A DNA stretch of 64,000 nt from Erigeron canadensis (Eukaryota; Streptophyta; Magnoliopsida; Asterales; Asteraceae). A program made the position numbers and the translations under genes. This document shows positions 36,405 to 48,778 of this stretch, one piece after another (the first letter of the stretch is position 1; each line of letters begins with the position of its first letter). The DNA is taken from assembly GCF_010389155.1 (NCBI RefSeq), contig NC_057765.1:19858270-19922269 (forward strand), written 5' to 3'. Under the pieces are notes generated by a model that saw only the letters and a list, made by a program, of their open reading frames with translations, searched no databases and was not told the origin of the DNA.

Positions 36405-38846
36405 ATGTCATCTTATGTTGATAATGGTTCTTCTACCAGACCACCCATGTTTGACAAAGATGATTTTAGTGGGTGGAAAGGTCGTATGTCTTTATTGCTT
36501 GAATCCATGGATAACAATATGCCTGATATCCTGACAGATGGTCCTTACATTCCTAAACAAACTCTTGTTGTAGATGCAGTGGTCAGAGATGGTCAACCAA
36601 CCATCCCTGCCACAATAAAAACCATTGTTAAGGATAGGGCAGATTGGGGGGATGAGGATAGGAGATTGGCTAACTTGGATGTGAAGGCACGTAACTTCAT
36701 TGTTCAAGTTGTACCCAAAGATATTTACCATTCTATTAAAATGTATTTTACAACTAAGAAAATGTGGGGTACTTTGACTGTCATGTTTGAAGGATGCCCT
36801 ACCTCTATGGAATCTACCATTACCACTTTAACCAGGAGGTATGAGAGATTTTTCTCTTTGAGAAATGAATCCTCAACTGACACTCATACCCGTTTTAATT
36901 CTTTGGTTAATAATCTAGCTGCTGTTGGTATTACTAAGAAAAATGAAGTTTTGAAAAGAAAATTTTTAGATTCATTACCACCAAAGTGGAACAATTATAT
37001 TTCTTCTGTGAAACTAAGTTCTGTGTATCATGATCTTGATCTCCCTGGACTTTTTGGTTTGCTCCATAACCAAGAGTGTTCAGAGGTTAAAAAGTTGATT
37101 GCTATGGGTGATTCTTATAGTCTGCCTCCTACTGCACTTGTTGCTTCCATGACTGAACACCCTAGCTCAATATCTAATGAGATCATTCCCTGTGTCAATA
37201 GATCTGTACCTGTGATTTCTAACACTAACTCTGTTTGTTCTGAATCTGAATGTGATGAATCTGATGGTGAGGAGATAGCCAATGAAGTGGCTATGTTGGC
37301 TGATAGGATAAGGAGATCTTTTGGTAAGTTCAAAGGAAAAGGAAAAAGTGGACAAGCTGATAAGACTAAGAAGTCTTATGATATGTCCAAAGTCACTTGC
37401 TACAAGTGTGGTAAGACTGGACATATGGCTGGTGATTGTAGATCCAAAGAGTCTTTACAAGCTATGTCATCCAAAGGTGGAAGAAGTGTAAAATATTCAA
37501 AACTCAAGACTAAATACAAAGATCTCAAAGCACAAGTTGTTGAGTTGAGTAAGAAGATTGAGAAAGATGAGAAGAATCTGATAGCCAAAGATTGGGCTGA
37601 AAGTGCTACCTCTTCAGAGGATGAGGTATACACTGATGAGAAATGTCTCATGGCTAAAGAGAAGTTTGTAGAAGATCTCATCAAACTGCAAGAGCAAGCT
37701 GAGTCAGCTCACAAAGCATCTACTAGTCAGACCACTCCACCTGAGGTAACTATCTTTTCCGATCTGTATGATAATGAAAAGCTGTCAAGGTTGAATAGAC
37801 TTGGTGATGATGTCCTGTTACAAAAACATTTTAATCAAGAACTTAAAAAGGAAATTTCAATATTAAAACAACAGATAAGCTCAAAGAATTTCACCATTGA
37901 AAAGTTAGAGTCTGAAGTTAAAGCACAAAAACAATTGAACTCAATTTTGGTCAAAGAAGCTAAAACTTCAGAAGAAAAGTTTTTGAAAATAAAACACATA
38001 ACTGAGTCATGGTATACAAATTCTAAAAGAGCTGCAAAATGTGTCAATGTACAAGTTCCTCATCAAGTTCAAGCCATTTTTGATGGTGAATATGATAGAG
38101 CTATTGCTATCAGAGAAGTCTGTGCCATGGAACCTTGTTATCAGCCGCCTTCACCACCCAAGATACAATCCAAGGGAAAGAATTCTAAACCAATCAGGTT
38201 GGTTTAGAAATCTGGTATTGGGTTCAATGATCCTGATGTTATTGAACAAATCATTGTAGAAGCTGTGTCTGAATCTAATAGGGTAATTAAACTAAAACCC
38301 GAGGAAACTCTTGATATGTCAAAGTTAACAATTACTCAATCTGTGTCAAGTCCAAAGTCTAAGACAAAAAATAATGTTTCAAAAAGAAACAAAAGGAAAA
38401 TTAGAGATCAGAGCGTTCCAAAAGGGAAAAGTAAGCTGTTGAAAAATGAGAAGTCTGGTTCTAAGGGAAATGTTTCACCAACAAAATCTGTGTCTAGTTC
38501 AAACCACCTTGAGTTTGACTATGACAAAATGATTTCCAAATATGTTGAGTCCAGAAAAGGTAAGATTTCTGATGACAAAAAGTTACTTGTAAAAGTGTCT
38601 GATCCCAATGTTGTTGATCAAAGTAAATTAAGGTCTGAATGTAAGAAATCTGGAAATGGCAAAGGTTTTGCACAAAAGGAAACTCTGAATGTTGCTAAAA
38701 AGAATTTCAAATCTGGGAAGGGTCAGATTAAGCAACAATGGGTCTCAAAATGTGATAAGAATGTCAGTTCAGTCTCCCAATCTGAGTCAGACCCTATGGT
38801 CAGCTCTGGTGAACCCATCCTTGGATGGGTTCCCAAAATGAACTAA
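36405..38846 (+). CDS. gag: Copia gag of element C, one in-frame stop
   Basis: Starts at ATG 36405 (MSSYVDNGSSTRPP). The capsid domain is of the UBN2/DUF4219 type (FDKDDFSGWKGRMSLLLE; MWGTLTVMFEG; LPPKWNNYI). The zinc knuckle CYKCGKTGHMAGDC is at residues 332-345. A coiled-coil region covers about 445-550 (LKKEISILKQQISSKN, EKLESEVKAQKQLNS). A TAG at 38205-38207 interrupts the frame, which continues lysine-rich to a TAA at 38844-38846. Pol is in another frame. The 37746-38866 interval begins GTAACT and ends TGCAG; its removal fuses PPE in gag to GYHDAHTW of pol in frame. Gag packages element RNA in cytoplasmic particles. Confidence 0.85.
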
Positions 38847-38866
38847 TATCTTATTACAAAATGCAG
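37746..38866 (+). other. Putative intron between gag and pol of element C (1121 bp)
   Basis: The donor is CTGAG|GTAACT at 37745/37746. The acceptor is ATGCAG|GG at 38866/38867, with a CTAAT branch-site-like sequence at 38842-38846, about 20 bases upstream. The related element B lacks exactly this interval. The length is 2 mod 3: gag is read in the frame of 36405 and pol in the frame of 38867, and the exact excision puts GAG|GGC in one frame. This is inferred, not demonstrated. Confidence 0.55.
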
Positions 38867-41800
38867 GGCTATCATGATGCACATACCTGGCACTTGGACA
38901 GTGGGTGTTCTAAGCATATGACCGGATGTAAGTCCCTGCTATGTAACTTTAGGACAAGCGCTGGTCCTAGTGTTATATTTGGAGATGAGTCCCAAGGAAG
39001 AACTGAAGGATTTGGAATTTTGTCAAATGGTCCCCTTATTTTCAGATGGGTTTCTTATGTAAATGGTTTGAAGCACAATCTGATTAGTGTGAGTCAATTG
39101 TGTGATGCTGGCTATGAAGTAAGATTCCGAGCTGATAAGGGTATTGTTTTGGATTTGGAAGGAAATGTGGTGTTAATTGCAGAGAGAGATGATTCCTTAT
39201 ATTCTTTTGACATGAGAAGTGCCACTGTAACAAAAGAAGTGTGTTTCATGTCAAAGAATCAAGATGAGTTGAATTGGTTGTGGCATTAGAGGCTGTCTCA
39301 TATGAACTTCAAAGACATTAACAAGCTGTGCAAGAAGGAGTTGGTGTCTGGTCTGCCAGTGATCAAGTATGAGAAGGACAAGACGTGTGGTCCTTGTGAG
39401 AAAGGAAAACAACACAAAGCTTCCTTTAAGTCAAAAACATGCTCAACCATTGACAGTTGTTTGGATTTGCTGCACATGGATCTGTTTGGACCAATAAGTA
39501 CTCCCTCCTTTATTGGAATGAGGTATACTTTGGTCATTGTTGATGAATTTTCAAGATATACATGGTTTTTCTTTTTGAAGCAAAAGAGTGATGCTGCTGA
39601 TAGTTTTATTCATTTTATCAAGCAAGTTGAAATACTTTATAAAAGGCCTGTTAGGTAGTTGAGGAGTGACAATGGTACTGAATTCAAAAATGTCACTCTC
39701 AACTCATTCTGTAGTGAGAAAGGTATTTCACAAGTGTACTCAGCTGCAAGAACTCCTCAACAGAATGGTATTGCAGAAAGAAGAAATAGAACCCTTATTG
39801 AAGCTTCCATATCCATGATGGCACAAAACAATGTCAAACCTCATTTTTGGGCTGAAGCCATTCACATAGCCTGCTTCACTCAAAACAGATCTCTCATTGT
39901 GAAAAGACACCAGAAGACTGCATATGAACTTCTTAGGGGGAGAAAACTAGAAATTGGTTTTCTAAGAATGTTTGGTAGTCCTTGCTACATTCTGAATCAG
40001 AAAGACGATCTTGGAAAGTTTGAAGAAAAAGCAGATGAAGGTATCCTACTTGGATATGCAACAATGATGAAGGCCTACAGAGTTTACAACAAAAGAACAA
40101 GAACAATTGAAATCTCTGTAAATGTGAATATTGATGAAGGTTGCTCTAAGCCAGTTGATGCACATCCTGAAGATGAAAACATTAACTTAGAAGAACTGGT
40201 TTTTCCTGAGAATGAGCCTCCCTCTAATCCACCTATTGAAGACAAGAATGCTCAAACTCCGGGCGAGCAAATTATTGAAGAAGAAGAGCTTCCTTTCTTT
40301 GATTGTGAGCAAGCTGATCCTACTCCTACTCAAGAAAATATTCAAAATTCATTAAATGACTCCCAAGCTGACTCAGATCCTGTTCTGGTAAAAGCTGATC
40401 TACATGTTCCTCAAGTTGATCAGGCTGGTCCTTCTAATCTGAATCAGCCCATTGTCCAAGAAACCAATCCTGCACAACATGTTACTAAATGGACAAGGAG
40501 TCATCCCATAAATCAAATCATTGGTGATCCATTATCTGGTGTCAAAACAAAAAGAAAGGCAACAGGCAATTTTTGCATGTTTGTTAATTTTGTAAGCAAA
40601 ATGGAACGCACTGAGATTGATGAAACTCTAGCAGATCCATCTTGGGTAAATGCAATGCAAGATGAACTAACACAGTTTGAAAGAAACAAGGTTTGGAAAC
40701 TTCTTCCAATACCTCATCATAAGACTGTGATTGGAACCAAATGGGTCTACAGAAACAAAATGGATGAAAGGGGAGTGGTGACCAGAAACAAGGCAAGATT
40801 GGTTGTTCTTGGATACAGACAATAAGATGGGATAGATTATGATGAAACCTTTGCTCCTGTGGCAAGATTGGAAGCCATCAGAATGTTCTTGGCTTATTCA
40901 GCTCACAAAGGGTTCAAGGTTTATCAAATGGATGTGAAGAGTGCATTTCTTAATGGGAAATTGGAAGAAGAAGTCTATGCTGAACAACCTCCAGGTTTTG
41001 AAAGCTCAAAGTTTCCCAACCATGTGTTTAAGCTTGATAAGGCTCTCTATGGTCTCAAACAAGCTCCAAGAGCATGGTATGATACTTTGTCTAAATTTCT
41101 GTTAGAAAACAAGTTCAAAAGAGGTAATGTTGACAAGACTTTGTTTGTGAGAAAATATAAAGGTGAAATTCTGCTTGTAAAAATTTATGTAGATGATATC
41201 ATATTTGGATCTAGCAGTGAAAGACTTTGCAAAAAGTTTTCTGATTTAGTCTAAAAAGTATGAGATGAGCATGATAGGTGAACTTAACTATTTTCTTTGT
41301 TTACAAGTAAAACTAACTAAACATGGAATTTTCAAAAATCAAAGAAAATATGTTAAAGATCTTTTAAGTAAATTTGGTTTTAGTGATTGCTCACCTATGT
41401 AAACTCCTATGGGAACTGGTGATAAGCTGAGTGAAGACAAAAGTGGGAAACCTACTGATGTCACAGCTTATAGGGGTATGATAGGTTCATTACTTTACTT
41501 ATCGGCTAGTAGAATAGATATTATGTTTGCTACATGTCTTTGTGCAAGATATCAGGCTAATCCTAAAGAATCACATCTTAAAGTTGTAAAGAGAATCTTT
41601 AAATACCTTAAGGGTAGTCTCAATCTGGGTCTTTGGTATCCCAAAGACTCTGGATTTGATCTAATTGGATATTCAGATTCTGACTTTGCAGGCTGTAAGA
41701 TTGATAGAAAAAGCACATCAGGAGCTTATCAATTGCTTGGCAATAGACTTGTAAGCTAGTCTAGCAAGAAGCAGCATCCAGTCTTCATTTCTACTGCAGA

Positions 41801-42125
41801 AGCTGAGTATGTTGCTGCAGGAAGTTGTTGTTCACAAGTCTTGTGGATGCAATTTCAGTTGCAAGACTATGGTGTCACTGCATCAAAAACTCCTATCTTT
41901 TGTGACAATACAAGTGCCATAGCAATTTCAAACAATTCTGTGCTTCATTCTAGGACTAAGCACATTGATATCAGATATCACTTCATCAGAGATCATGTGA
42001 TGAAAGAAGATGTTGAACTTCATTTCATTCCAACTGACAATCAGCTTGCAGACTTGTTCACAAAGCCATTGGATGAAAATAGGTTCAATTATCTTACAAG
42101 TAAGCTTGGTATGCTAAATATGTAA
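38867..42125 (+). pseudogene. pol: Copia pol of element C (protease, integrase, RT, RNase H), broken
   Basis: Aspartic protease with LDSGCSKHMTG near 38895. Gag-pre-integrase (WLWH, then TAG at 39287-39289, then RLSHMNF). The integrase core has HMDLFGPI; a TAG at 39656-39658 lies before LRSDNGTEF. A TAA at 40823-40825 lies in GYRQ*DG. The RT has [11 protein letters not shown] and [10 protein letters not shown] (near 41186). A frameshift near 41250 and a TAA in SPM*TP (41400-41402) follow. RNase H has YSDSDFAGC, a TAG at 41757-41759 replacing the tryptophan of LVSW, AEAEYVAAG and KHIDIRYHFIRDH, ending with NM and TAA at 42125. Element B has sense codons at most of these stops, so the lesions are copy-specific. 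Confidence 0.92.
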
Positions 42126-42350
42126 GAGGCAGTGAGATAAGTAATAATAAATCCAACCCCTTGAAGTATCATCAATAATTTAAGGGTAAGTTGTGTTGAC
42201 TGAAACTACCCTCTTTGGTATTTATCAAGCAAAAATGGGTAAGCTGAGTCTGACCCAGCTTAGTAGTTGTTTTTATTATTAAATATCTCAGTGCGTTTTA
42301 TTATTTAGAATAATTTATTTTGTTTACTTATTTTTTTTTTTTGAGTGGGA

Positions 42351-42466
42351 CACGTGTGGTAGTAACGGTATCTTCTGCAAAAAGTGCGCCCCACTAGTTC
42401 TCTTCCAATCAAATCTTTTATCTCTCTTCCCTCCAAACGGTTATTTTAAGATATATATATATATAT
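42351..42466 (+). promoter_or_regulatory. Promoter-like block upstream of the aORF of element C
   Basis: CACGTG at 42351-42356, a CCAAT-containing stretch near 42404, CCAAACGGTTATTTTAA at 42433-42449 and an alternating TATATATATATA run at 42452-42466, about 150 bp before the aORF ATG at 42617. Element B has the same motifs in the same order. An AACGG-type core can bind MYB factors and CACGTG bZIP/bHLH factors (established knowledge); activity here is inferred. Confidence 0.5.
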
Positions 42467-42616
42467 GTTGTTAAACTATATATATTCAATTTAATCTAAT
42501 CCCCAAATCAATAGCATTTTCTCACATATTCTTCTCTTATCTCTGTTTTCTAATCTGTGTCATGTTACATTAAGATCATTTTTTTTAATTCTTCATTTTA
42601 ATTTCATTAATAATCA

Positions 42617-43173
42617 ATGGCATCCTTATCATCTGCTTCTACTCAATCTAATAATAATGGTAACAATAATTCTTCTTCATCGGATTCGGGAGTCCAATAC
42701 CCAGCTCCGATAAGCGTCAATAAGCTTTCCCCTTATGAGGTGGGAAGTGATGTAGTTGTATGTCCGACGGGTCTTGATTCTAGCAAAATCAAGATAGTAA
42801 ATCTCGTATGTGCCAATGTTCATCCTCTTTCTTGGGCAGAAGGATATGATGACATTGTTGCCTTTTTATGGCATCAACCATTTGGCAAGATGTTGATTGA
42901 AAAGCGAGACTGGGTGTTTCAAGATCTTCTTTGTGAATTTTGGGTGAGCTGTGTGGTTGGAAAAACGAAGAAGGGTGATGTTGCAATCAGAGGCACTATT
43001 CTCAACGGTAAGAAACAGGTATATATTACTGAGAATAGACTTAGGTCTGCTTTTGAACTTGCCTAAATGGATGAAGATGATTATGCTCAGGTTGCCACCC
43101 ATACAGAGGCCAAAAATGTTTTATCACTTGTTGATTATGCTGGTCCTCTGTCTTCTATTGTTAAAAAGAAATT
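42617..43173 (+). pseudogene. aORF of element C, first part, cut by element D
   Basis: Begins MASLSSAS followed by an asparagine/serine-rich tract, as in B. The globular domain starts (EGYDDIVAFLWHQPFGKMLI; GTILNGKKQVYITENRLRSA). A TAA at 43064-43066 stands where B has a tyrosine codon. The same frame continues (DDYAQVATHTEAKNVLSLVD) to ...KK at 43168, where D is inserted. The frame resumes at 53672 (FLTGIWNY). The inferred original sequence there is AAG AAA TTT TTA, matching the corresponding KYLTGIWNY region of B. Confidence 0.8.
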
Positions 43174-44157
43174 TGTGAAGTCCCTCACTCGATGGTTTAA
43201 CCCACAAGTGTAGAATATAACAAGTCAAGTAATCACTAGATAGGACTAGTATGAAACGTCAAGTAAGCACTAGATTGGACTAGTATTACGATAAATATAA
43301 ATGCAAGAATATATATAACGTAATACGTACTTAAGCAATATAGAGATAAGCAAGTAAACTAAATGGTGAGACACTATGTAATTTTCAAGTGTATTTTATT
43401 TATTGATGTTAAACAAAATACAAGGTTGTTGCGGAACAAGATATTACAAAGTAAGTATCTAAACAACCTATGAATTACAAGTGATCTAATTTTGCTAAAT
43501 AAACTCCTTGATCGAAATACTTAAAGTTGTGAAGTATACTGTTTAGATCGAGAGTATTTGAGCAAAGACACCAAATTGCAAAAGTATGTAATTTGGATGA
43601 GGAAGTGACTTGGTATTTATAGGCAAAAATAATAAATATAATATTCTTTTTGCCGTACAAATATGGTTATATGCATTTATGGAAATTACTTTAATTCCTT
43701 AAATGCATTGATTAAAGTACAAGAATAAAGTCACATGATAGTGACTTGTCTTCTAATTAACCAACCACCATTACATGCGTGTAAGGCTTTTAACAAAGGA
43801 CAAATAAATTGTCCGGGTAAAGGCATGTAAAGGCATAAAGTCAATTCCTCGTAATTAGTGTTCAGACTTGAATGGTCTAGAACACTGATAAGGACTCCAG
43901 TCAGGAGATCTGGTAAGTCTTCCAGTGAGCTCCGCTATTTGTCAAACTTCTTTCTTCAGACTTCAGTCTTCGACTTCAGTGAGAATGTTCTTCAGTGGAA
44001 ACATCTTGACTGGAGTGAAGTCCAGTGAACAAATCTGGTGGAATCCAGATTCCTGTACAAGTAAGTTGTTCACTGGTCTTCACATAATTTCTGGACAAAT
44101 CTTCAGAGGGCTCCAGTAATCACGTCTGGAGCAAGTCCAGTAAATCTGGAGCTAACA
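43174..44157 (-). repeat. 3' LTR of element D (984 bp)
   Basis: On the - strand it starts TGTTAGCTCCAG at 44157 and ends GGGACTTCACA at 43174. The PPT lies directly upstream. The first about 260 bp are packed with CCAGT/ACTGGA and CTTCAGT words. It is intact, unlike the 5' LTR. Confidence 0.88.
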
Positions 44158-44172
44158 AATTCCCCCTATTTG
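44158..44172 (-). other. Polypurine tract of element D
   Basis: The - strand reads CAAATAGGGGGAATT immediately before the 3' LTR start. Its core is nearly the same as the PPT of C (CAAATAGGGGGAGAT). Confidence 0.85.
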
Positions 44173-44439
44173 TTTAGAAATTATGCAAGAATTTTCAAGC
44201 TTTTATCTATACAAGTTTGTGCTTGAAAAATTCTTGAAAATTTTGACTAAGTCTAATTTGAATTACTGGAGAGCCACTTTATAGATCATCAGTGTTCCCA
44301 GTTTATACATTTTAATTTCTAGACTTAATCTGGATAAGTACTTGTGAAAAATAGGAATTGCAACTTATATTTACAGACATCAACTGAAGGAAAGTTACAG
44401 TTTTATCAACATAAAAAAAATACAAGTACAATATCAGAT

Positions 44440-47400
44440 TCAGGCCATTTTCTTTTCAGCATGCCCAGATGGCTCTTTAGTGGCCTTCCTCTTTACACCT
44501 GGAGAGGATGAAGTAGTAAGAGAAGTCCTTAAGCACAACTCCATCTCCATCAATTCCTTCCTCATCCATTCCTTGCCAATCCTCTTCATAAAGTACTTAT
44601 CAGTAAAGTTCCCTTCTCTGAAGAGTTTGACATGGAACTTTGAAAAGTTGTCATGGTTATCTGCCAGATGGATCTCAGCACCCAATATAGATTGGACATC
44701 AGCTCTAAATTGTGACAAATGTTCATACTTTTCTTTAGTCTGAGCCCTTTTTACCATTTCATCCACTTTCCTGGACACTTTTCTCTGTTCAGCTGCTTGT
44801 TGACATTTCTCCTTATTGATTCTTTCAGTAGTGTTCAAGGGAATGAAGGTGCTAAGATCTGCATCTCTGGCAGCTTTGGTTTTTCTGGCTGGTGCCTTGG
44901 GCAAACCCTTGACCTTCTTCCTATATTCATGCTCCAGAGCAGTAGCATTACTCCTTACTTGTTGCTGGAGATTTTTCAATTCTTCTCTTCTCTGGGCAAT
45001 AAGATCTAGTATGCTCACACCATAGATTTCAGAATCATATACTTGTTCATCCTGAGCATACATGGATTGAATATAGACATCATCCAAAGCATCCAGACAT
45101 TTTTCAGCCTGGGATCATCCTTCATCTTTTTGTATACTTCAATTTGTACGCCCAACCTGCCAGCGTTGTAAGAATCCAGAGTCCCATGCCTGGTCATATC
45201 TAACCGGTGAGCAATCAAGTCATCTTTTAAATTCTTCTTGAAAATTTCAATTAAGATGCACTCTTGCTCTAGTCTATTTGCCTTGGCCTCATCAGCAGAC
45301 ACATATTCCTTTTCTGCTTCATCTGTTGGTTCACCAGACACCACTTTCTTTCTCTTGATATTTTTCATTGTGGTTGGGATGTCTGGGAACTCTTCAAACA
45401 CTGGCTCACTGGCATCAATACCAGCAGCCTCTTCTTCAACTTGTCCACTGGCTTCAGTACCAGTGACATCCTGTCCAATCACCTTCTTCCATACTTCAAT
45501 CTTCTTCTGAAGATTACCAACTTTTTCTATACCCGAACCAGAACCTTCCCCCTTGGAAGCATCTCCAGATTGAAGATGATTCCACACCTGGTCCAGCTTA
45601 TGTCTATCAGCAGAATCAAAGGTTCGACCAGACACTGGAGCAATGTTGTTCACAGTCTTCCTCAATTGCATCACTTCCTTTTTAATAATTTCAAGATCCT
45701 GAGGAAAGTGTCGAGGCAACTGGGTGTCAATCATCTTCATTACTTCAGGCAACAACCCATCACGAAGATTTCTAAGGAGTGTTTCAGACACCTCCTCAGT
45801 GATTTCTTTCAACATATCTCCCATGAACTTTCAAACAACTTCATCACTAAGGGTGCTGACAACTGAGTTTTTCTCCAAGGTTGGCCTACTCTCCAGAGAG
45901 CTTATTCTGGTGGTCAAATTCTGAACCTCACCAGTCAGACTTGCCATAGGTTGAGCAACTTCAGCTTTAAGGTTGAGCAACTTCAGAATTTCTATTTGTT
46001 GCCACGACAAGTTCATCCAGCTTCTCAAAGACTATCTTCTCATTTCCAGCAAATATGTTCATTTCTAACTTAAGATTATTGGAAATTAGAGATTTGAAGT
46101 CAGAAATAACCTGAGAAGAAGCCTGAAGTGATCTCTCCAGGTCCGCCACCTTATTAAAAAGGTCTTGGACCTTGGTTGAAGAAGAAGAGGAGAGACCACT
46201 GGAAGGATTGGTGATCTTGGTGATGGATGATACTGGCAACACCCTTGTGATATTTTCAGATGGTTGGGTGACTGCTAGTGGTTCAGAATGAATTTCTGGT
46301 GCAGGTGGTGATTCAAAAGTTGTTGTAGTTGTTGTTTGTTTTGGAAGAAGTGTTCGTGTATTTTCTGGGGGTGGAGGAGGCATATCAGAAAGAATTGTCT
46401 GGGAGACAGAATGGATGGTGCGATCAATTTCTTCTTCTCCCAGAAAACTCATATTAACGTCAAAATCATTGTCTTCAGATAGTGGAGAATCAACCATACC
46501 CCAATCTGGGCCGGTTCCACCTGCCTGGTCCTCCTTTAGGCTGCCCAGCTTGTTCCCCCTCAACCTCTTCAATTATTAAGGACCCATCAGCAACCATGAT
46601 GTCCCCACTTTCAGCAGTTGATACTGGTATGACAAGAGGTGACACAGACCCTCTTTCTTCTTCACCACTTCCTTTTACTGGTACTTGGGAAGTGGTTGCC
46701 GGGGCAGTTTCCAGACCAATTTCTCCAGAATCCAGATGAGAGGATTCTGGAAGTGATGACACCAGAACTCCGTCTCTCCTAAGACGACGAGTTCTATTTC
46801 TTGGCCTCCTGGGGTGGTTCGGTGGAATTTCAACAATATTTTCAACATTTTGCTGAAGATCAGGGGCTATCTGGGAAATAGGTTGCACCCTTTCAGCAAT
46901 GTCAACTTCAGGATTTTCTTCATTGTTATGAGGCTCACCAGACACCTCTTCATCTGGTGATGATGCATCTGCCTCTTCTAGAATTCTAAATTGATATAGC
47001 ATCACCGATGGAATGTCGACCTCAGTAGGAGATGAGGTCAATTGGTTGAGGTCCCTCAGATATTCACACATTGAAAAATGAGTTGTATTTACAGAGTACT
47101 CATTTTTCAAGGCCCTTCTAAATATAATGGACAGAAATCGAATAAAGAGAATGAAGGCTTTCCTGCTCTTGACCTTCAATCTGTCCATCAGATCATTAAA
47201 GAAAATCTGGGCAAAGTCCACCCTATACCCATGCCACAAGCAGTAGGCAATCTGGAGCTGTGTTTGGTTCATCTGATCTAAACCTCCAGAACTGCCACCC
47301 AAGCACTCAACAACATGAGTGAAAAAGTATCTCCATGAATCTGTCAGCCTGCGCATATATACAGTGCCCTTCCTGAGCAGCTGACCATTCTCGTCCACAT

Positions 47401-47827
47401 TCTCCGTGTGCCCCATCAACCTGCACACTTCCCTGGTATTGATGCCAGAAGGAATTTCAACGGACATTTCATTCTCATCAAAATAATTCATCCTCAAGGC
47501 ATCTCTGAGAGAATCAACAGTAATAGTGAAGCTTTTGGTGCCTTGTTTGAGTGTGTAGTGGATGGATTCATCACTTTCCACATACACTGCAGTATACGAG
47601 AACTCACAAAGATAACCGTGATACATTTTGCCCGTATTTAGGGTTAGGGCACCATAAAGTGGACTGCTTAGGAAGAAGGTATTCAACCTTCCGATAATGG
47701 CCATCCAGTTATTCATATTTATTCGGATGACATCAGCAGAAAGAGATATATGATTTGCCTTCTTTACGTTGTCAGCAAGAGTATAGTTTGAGGCTAAGAG
47801 ATTTTTGGGAGATGGTTTAGGAGCCAT
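44440..47827 (-). pseudogene. aORF of element D, about 1130 codons with a few breaks
   Basis: The ATG is at 47827 (MAPKPSPKNLLASNYTL). The N-terminal domain of about 280 residues contains the conserved GGLDQMN motif near residue 180, preceded by SWRYFFTHVVECLGG and followed by IRFLSIIFRRAL. An acidic linker, basic clusters (RRPRNRTRRLRR), a proline run and long coiled-coil regions follow (KVQDLFNKVADLERSL; LEIIKKEVMQLRKTVN; RREELKNLQQQV), ending EKKMA at 44440. Frameshifts lie near 46530 and 45080 and the frame is interrupted around 45830-46000. There is no signal peptide or membrane helix, which argues against an envelope protein. Role unknown. Confidence 0.75.
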
Positions 47828-47996
47828 TTGAGATAATTGAAGATGAAAGTGAAGGAATTTAAGATTGATAACGGAAAATTAATAAGAGAGATGATGATGA
47901 TTGGAGAGTAAATGAAGAAGGAAATAAATGAAGGAATTTGAAGATATGGGAGTAAATGATTTTCGAGATAAAATTGAAAGTGAAGGTAAATTTGAG

Positions 47997-48004
47997 TATT
48001 TATA
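47997..48004 (-). promoter_or_regulatory. TATA box candidate for the aORF of element D
   Basis: The - strand reads CCTCTATAAATACTC, about 170 bp upstream of the aORF ATG at 47827 and far from the LTRs. Spacing is similar to that in B and C. Confidence 0.45.
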
Positions 48005-48778
48005 GAGGAAAGAGAAAATGGAATTCAAAACGGTAAGTATGAAAAATTTCAAAACAATTTTGATCGGTTTTGACATCCGCATTTAATGTTTCCCATCACA
48101 CATAAATGTATGACGGTTTACAGCCCACAAAAATTACCAACTTGCACTTTTTGTCTTCCCAAGGTAACAAAACCATCATTTAAGTTGAAAAAGTCATGTC
48201 ACGTAAGGTGAACAGTAACTGTCCAGTTGAAAAATTTGTATGGTTGGCATGCACTAGCATCAAGTATTAAAAAATACATAATGATTTGACACAAAAAGAC
48301 TTATTTTAATACATCTGGAGGTTGACTGGACACTCCAGTTTCACTAGTGGATTAGGCCAGTAGAATATGTATTAATGGTACACTGGAGGGACACTCCAGT
48401 AAGTACCCAGATTGGAACATTCTAGTAATCTTCAAACACGCACATCAACTAATATAAACAAATGAGAGGGACACATTTACAAAGCGACTGAAGTCACTTC
48501 AAACATGCACATCAACTTATCCAGTATTAATGAGAGGGACACATTTACAAGGTACTAGAAACATTTTCCAGAAAAATTTGTCCAGTGAGAAAATAAATTA
48601 GTAAATTCCCCCTGAAGCTTAGATATATAAAAAAAAATGTGGTCTGGGTCTTTCCCCCTGGAATGGTGATCCATAAATCTATCAATGCAAAGATAGTATC
48701 ACAAAGGCGTTCGATAGCTTTACTAGTATAGATTTATAAATCAGGAATCAAAGAACCCTGCCAGTGTCATAAAGGCGT
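48005..48778 (-). other. Spacer between pol and aORF of element D
   Basis: No gene seen. It contains two PPT-like tracts on the - strand, CAGGGGGAAT (48605-48614) and CAGGGGGAAA (48651-48660), just behind the end of pol. Between about 48310 and 48420 it has many CTGGA/CCAGT words like those of the D LTR. Confidence 0.5.

Noticed and set aside
38205..38207. TAG in gag of C as a programmed readthrough site
   Set aside because: It lies inside the putative intron, well before the gag end, and no stop-context element is visible; a plain mutation is simpler.
43925..44119. Identical 64-residue open frames at 43925-44119 and 53439-53633
   Set aside because: They lie in the two LTR copies of element D on the strand opposite to its genes; the identity reflects LTR duplication, not a gene.
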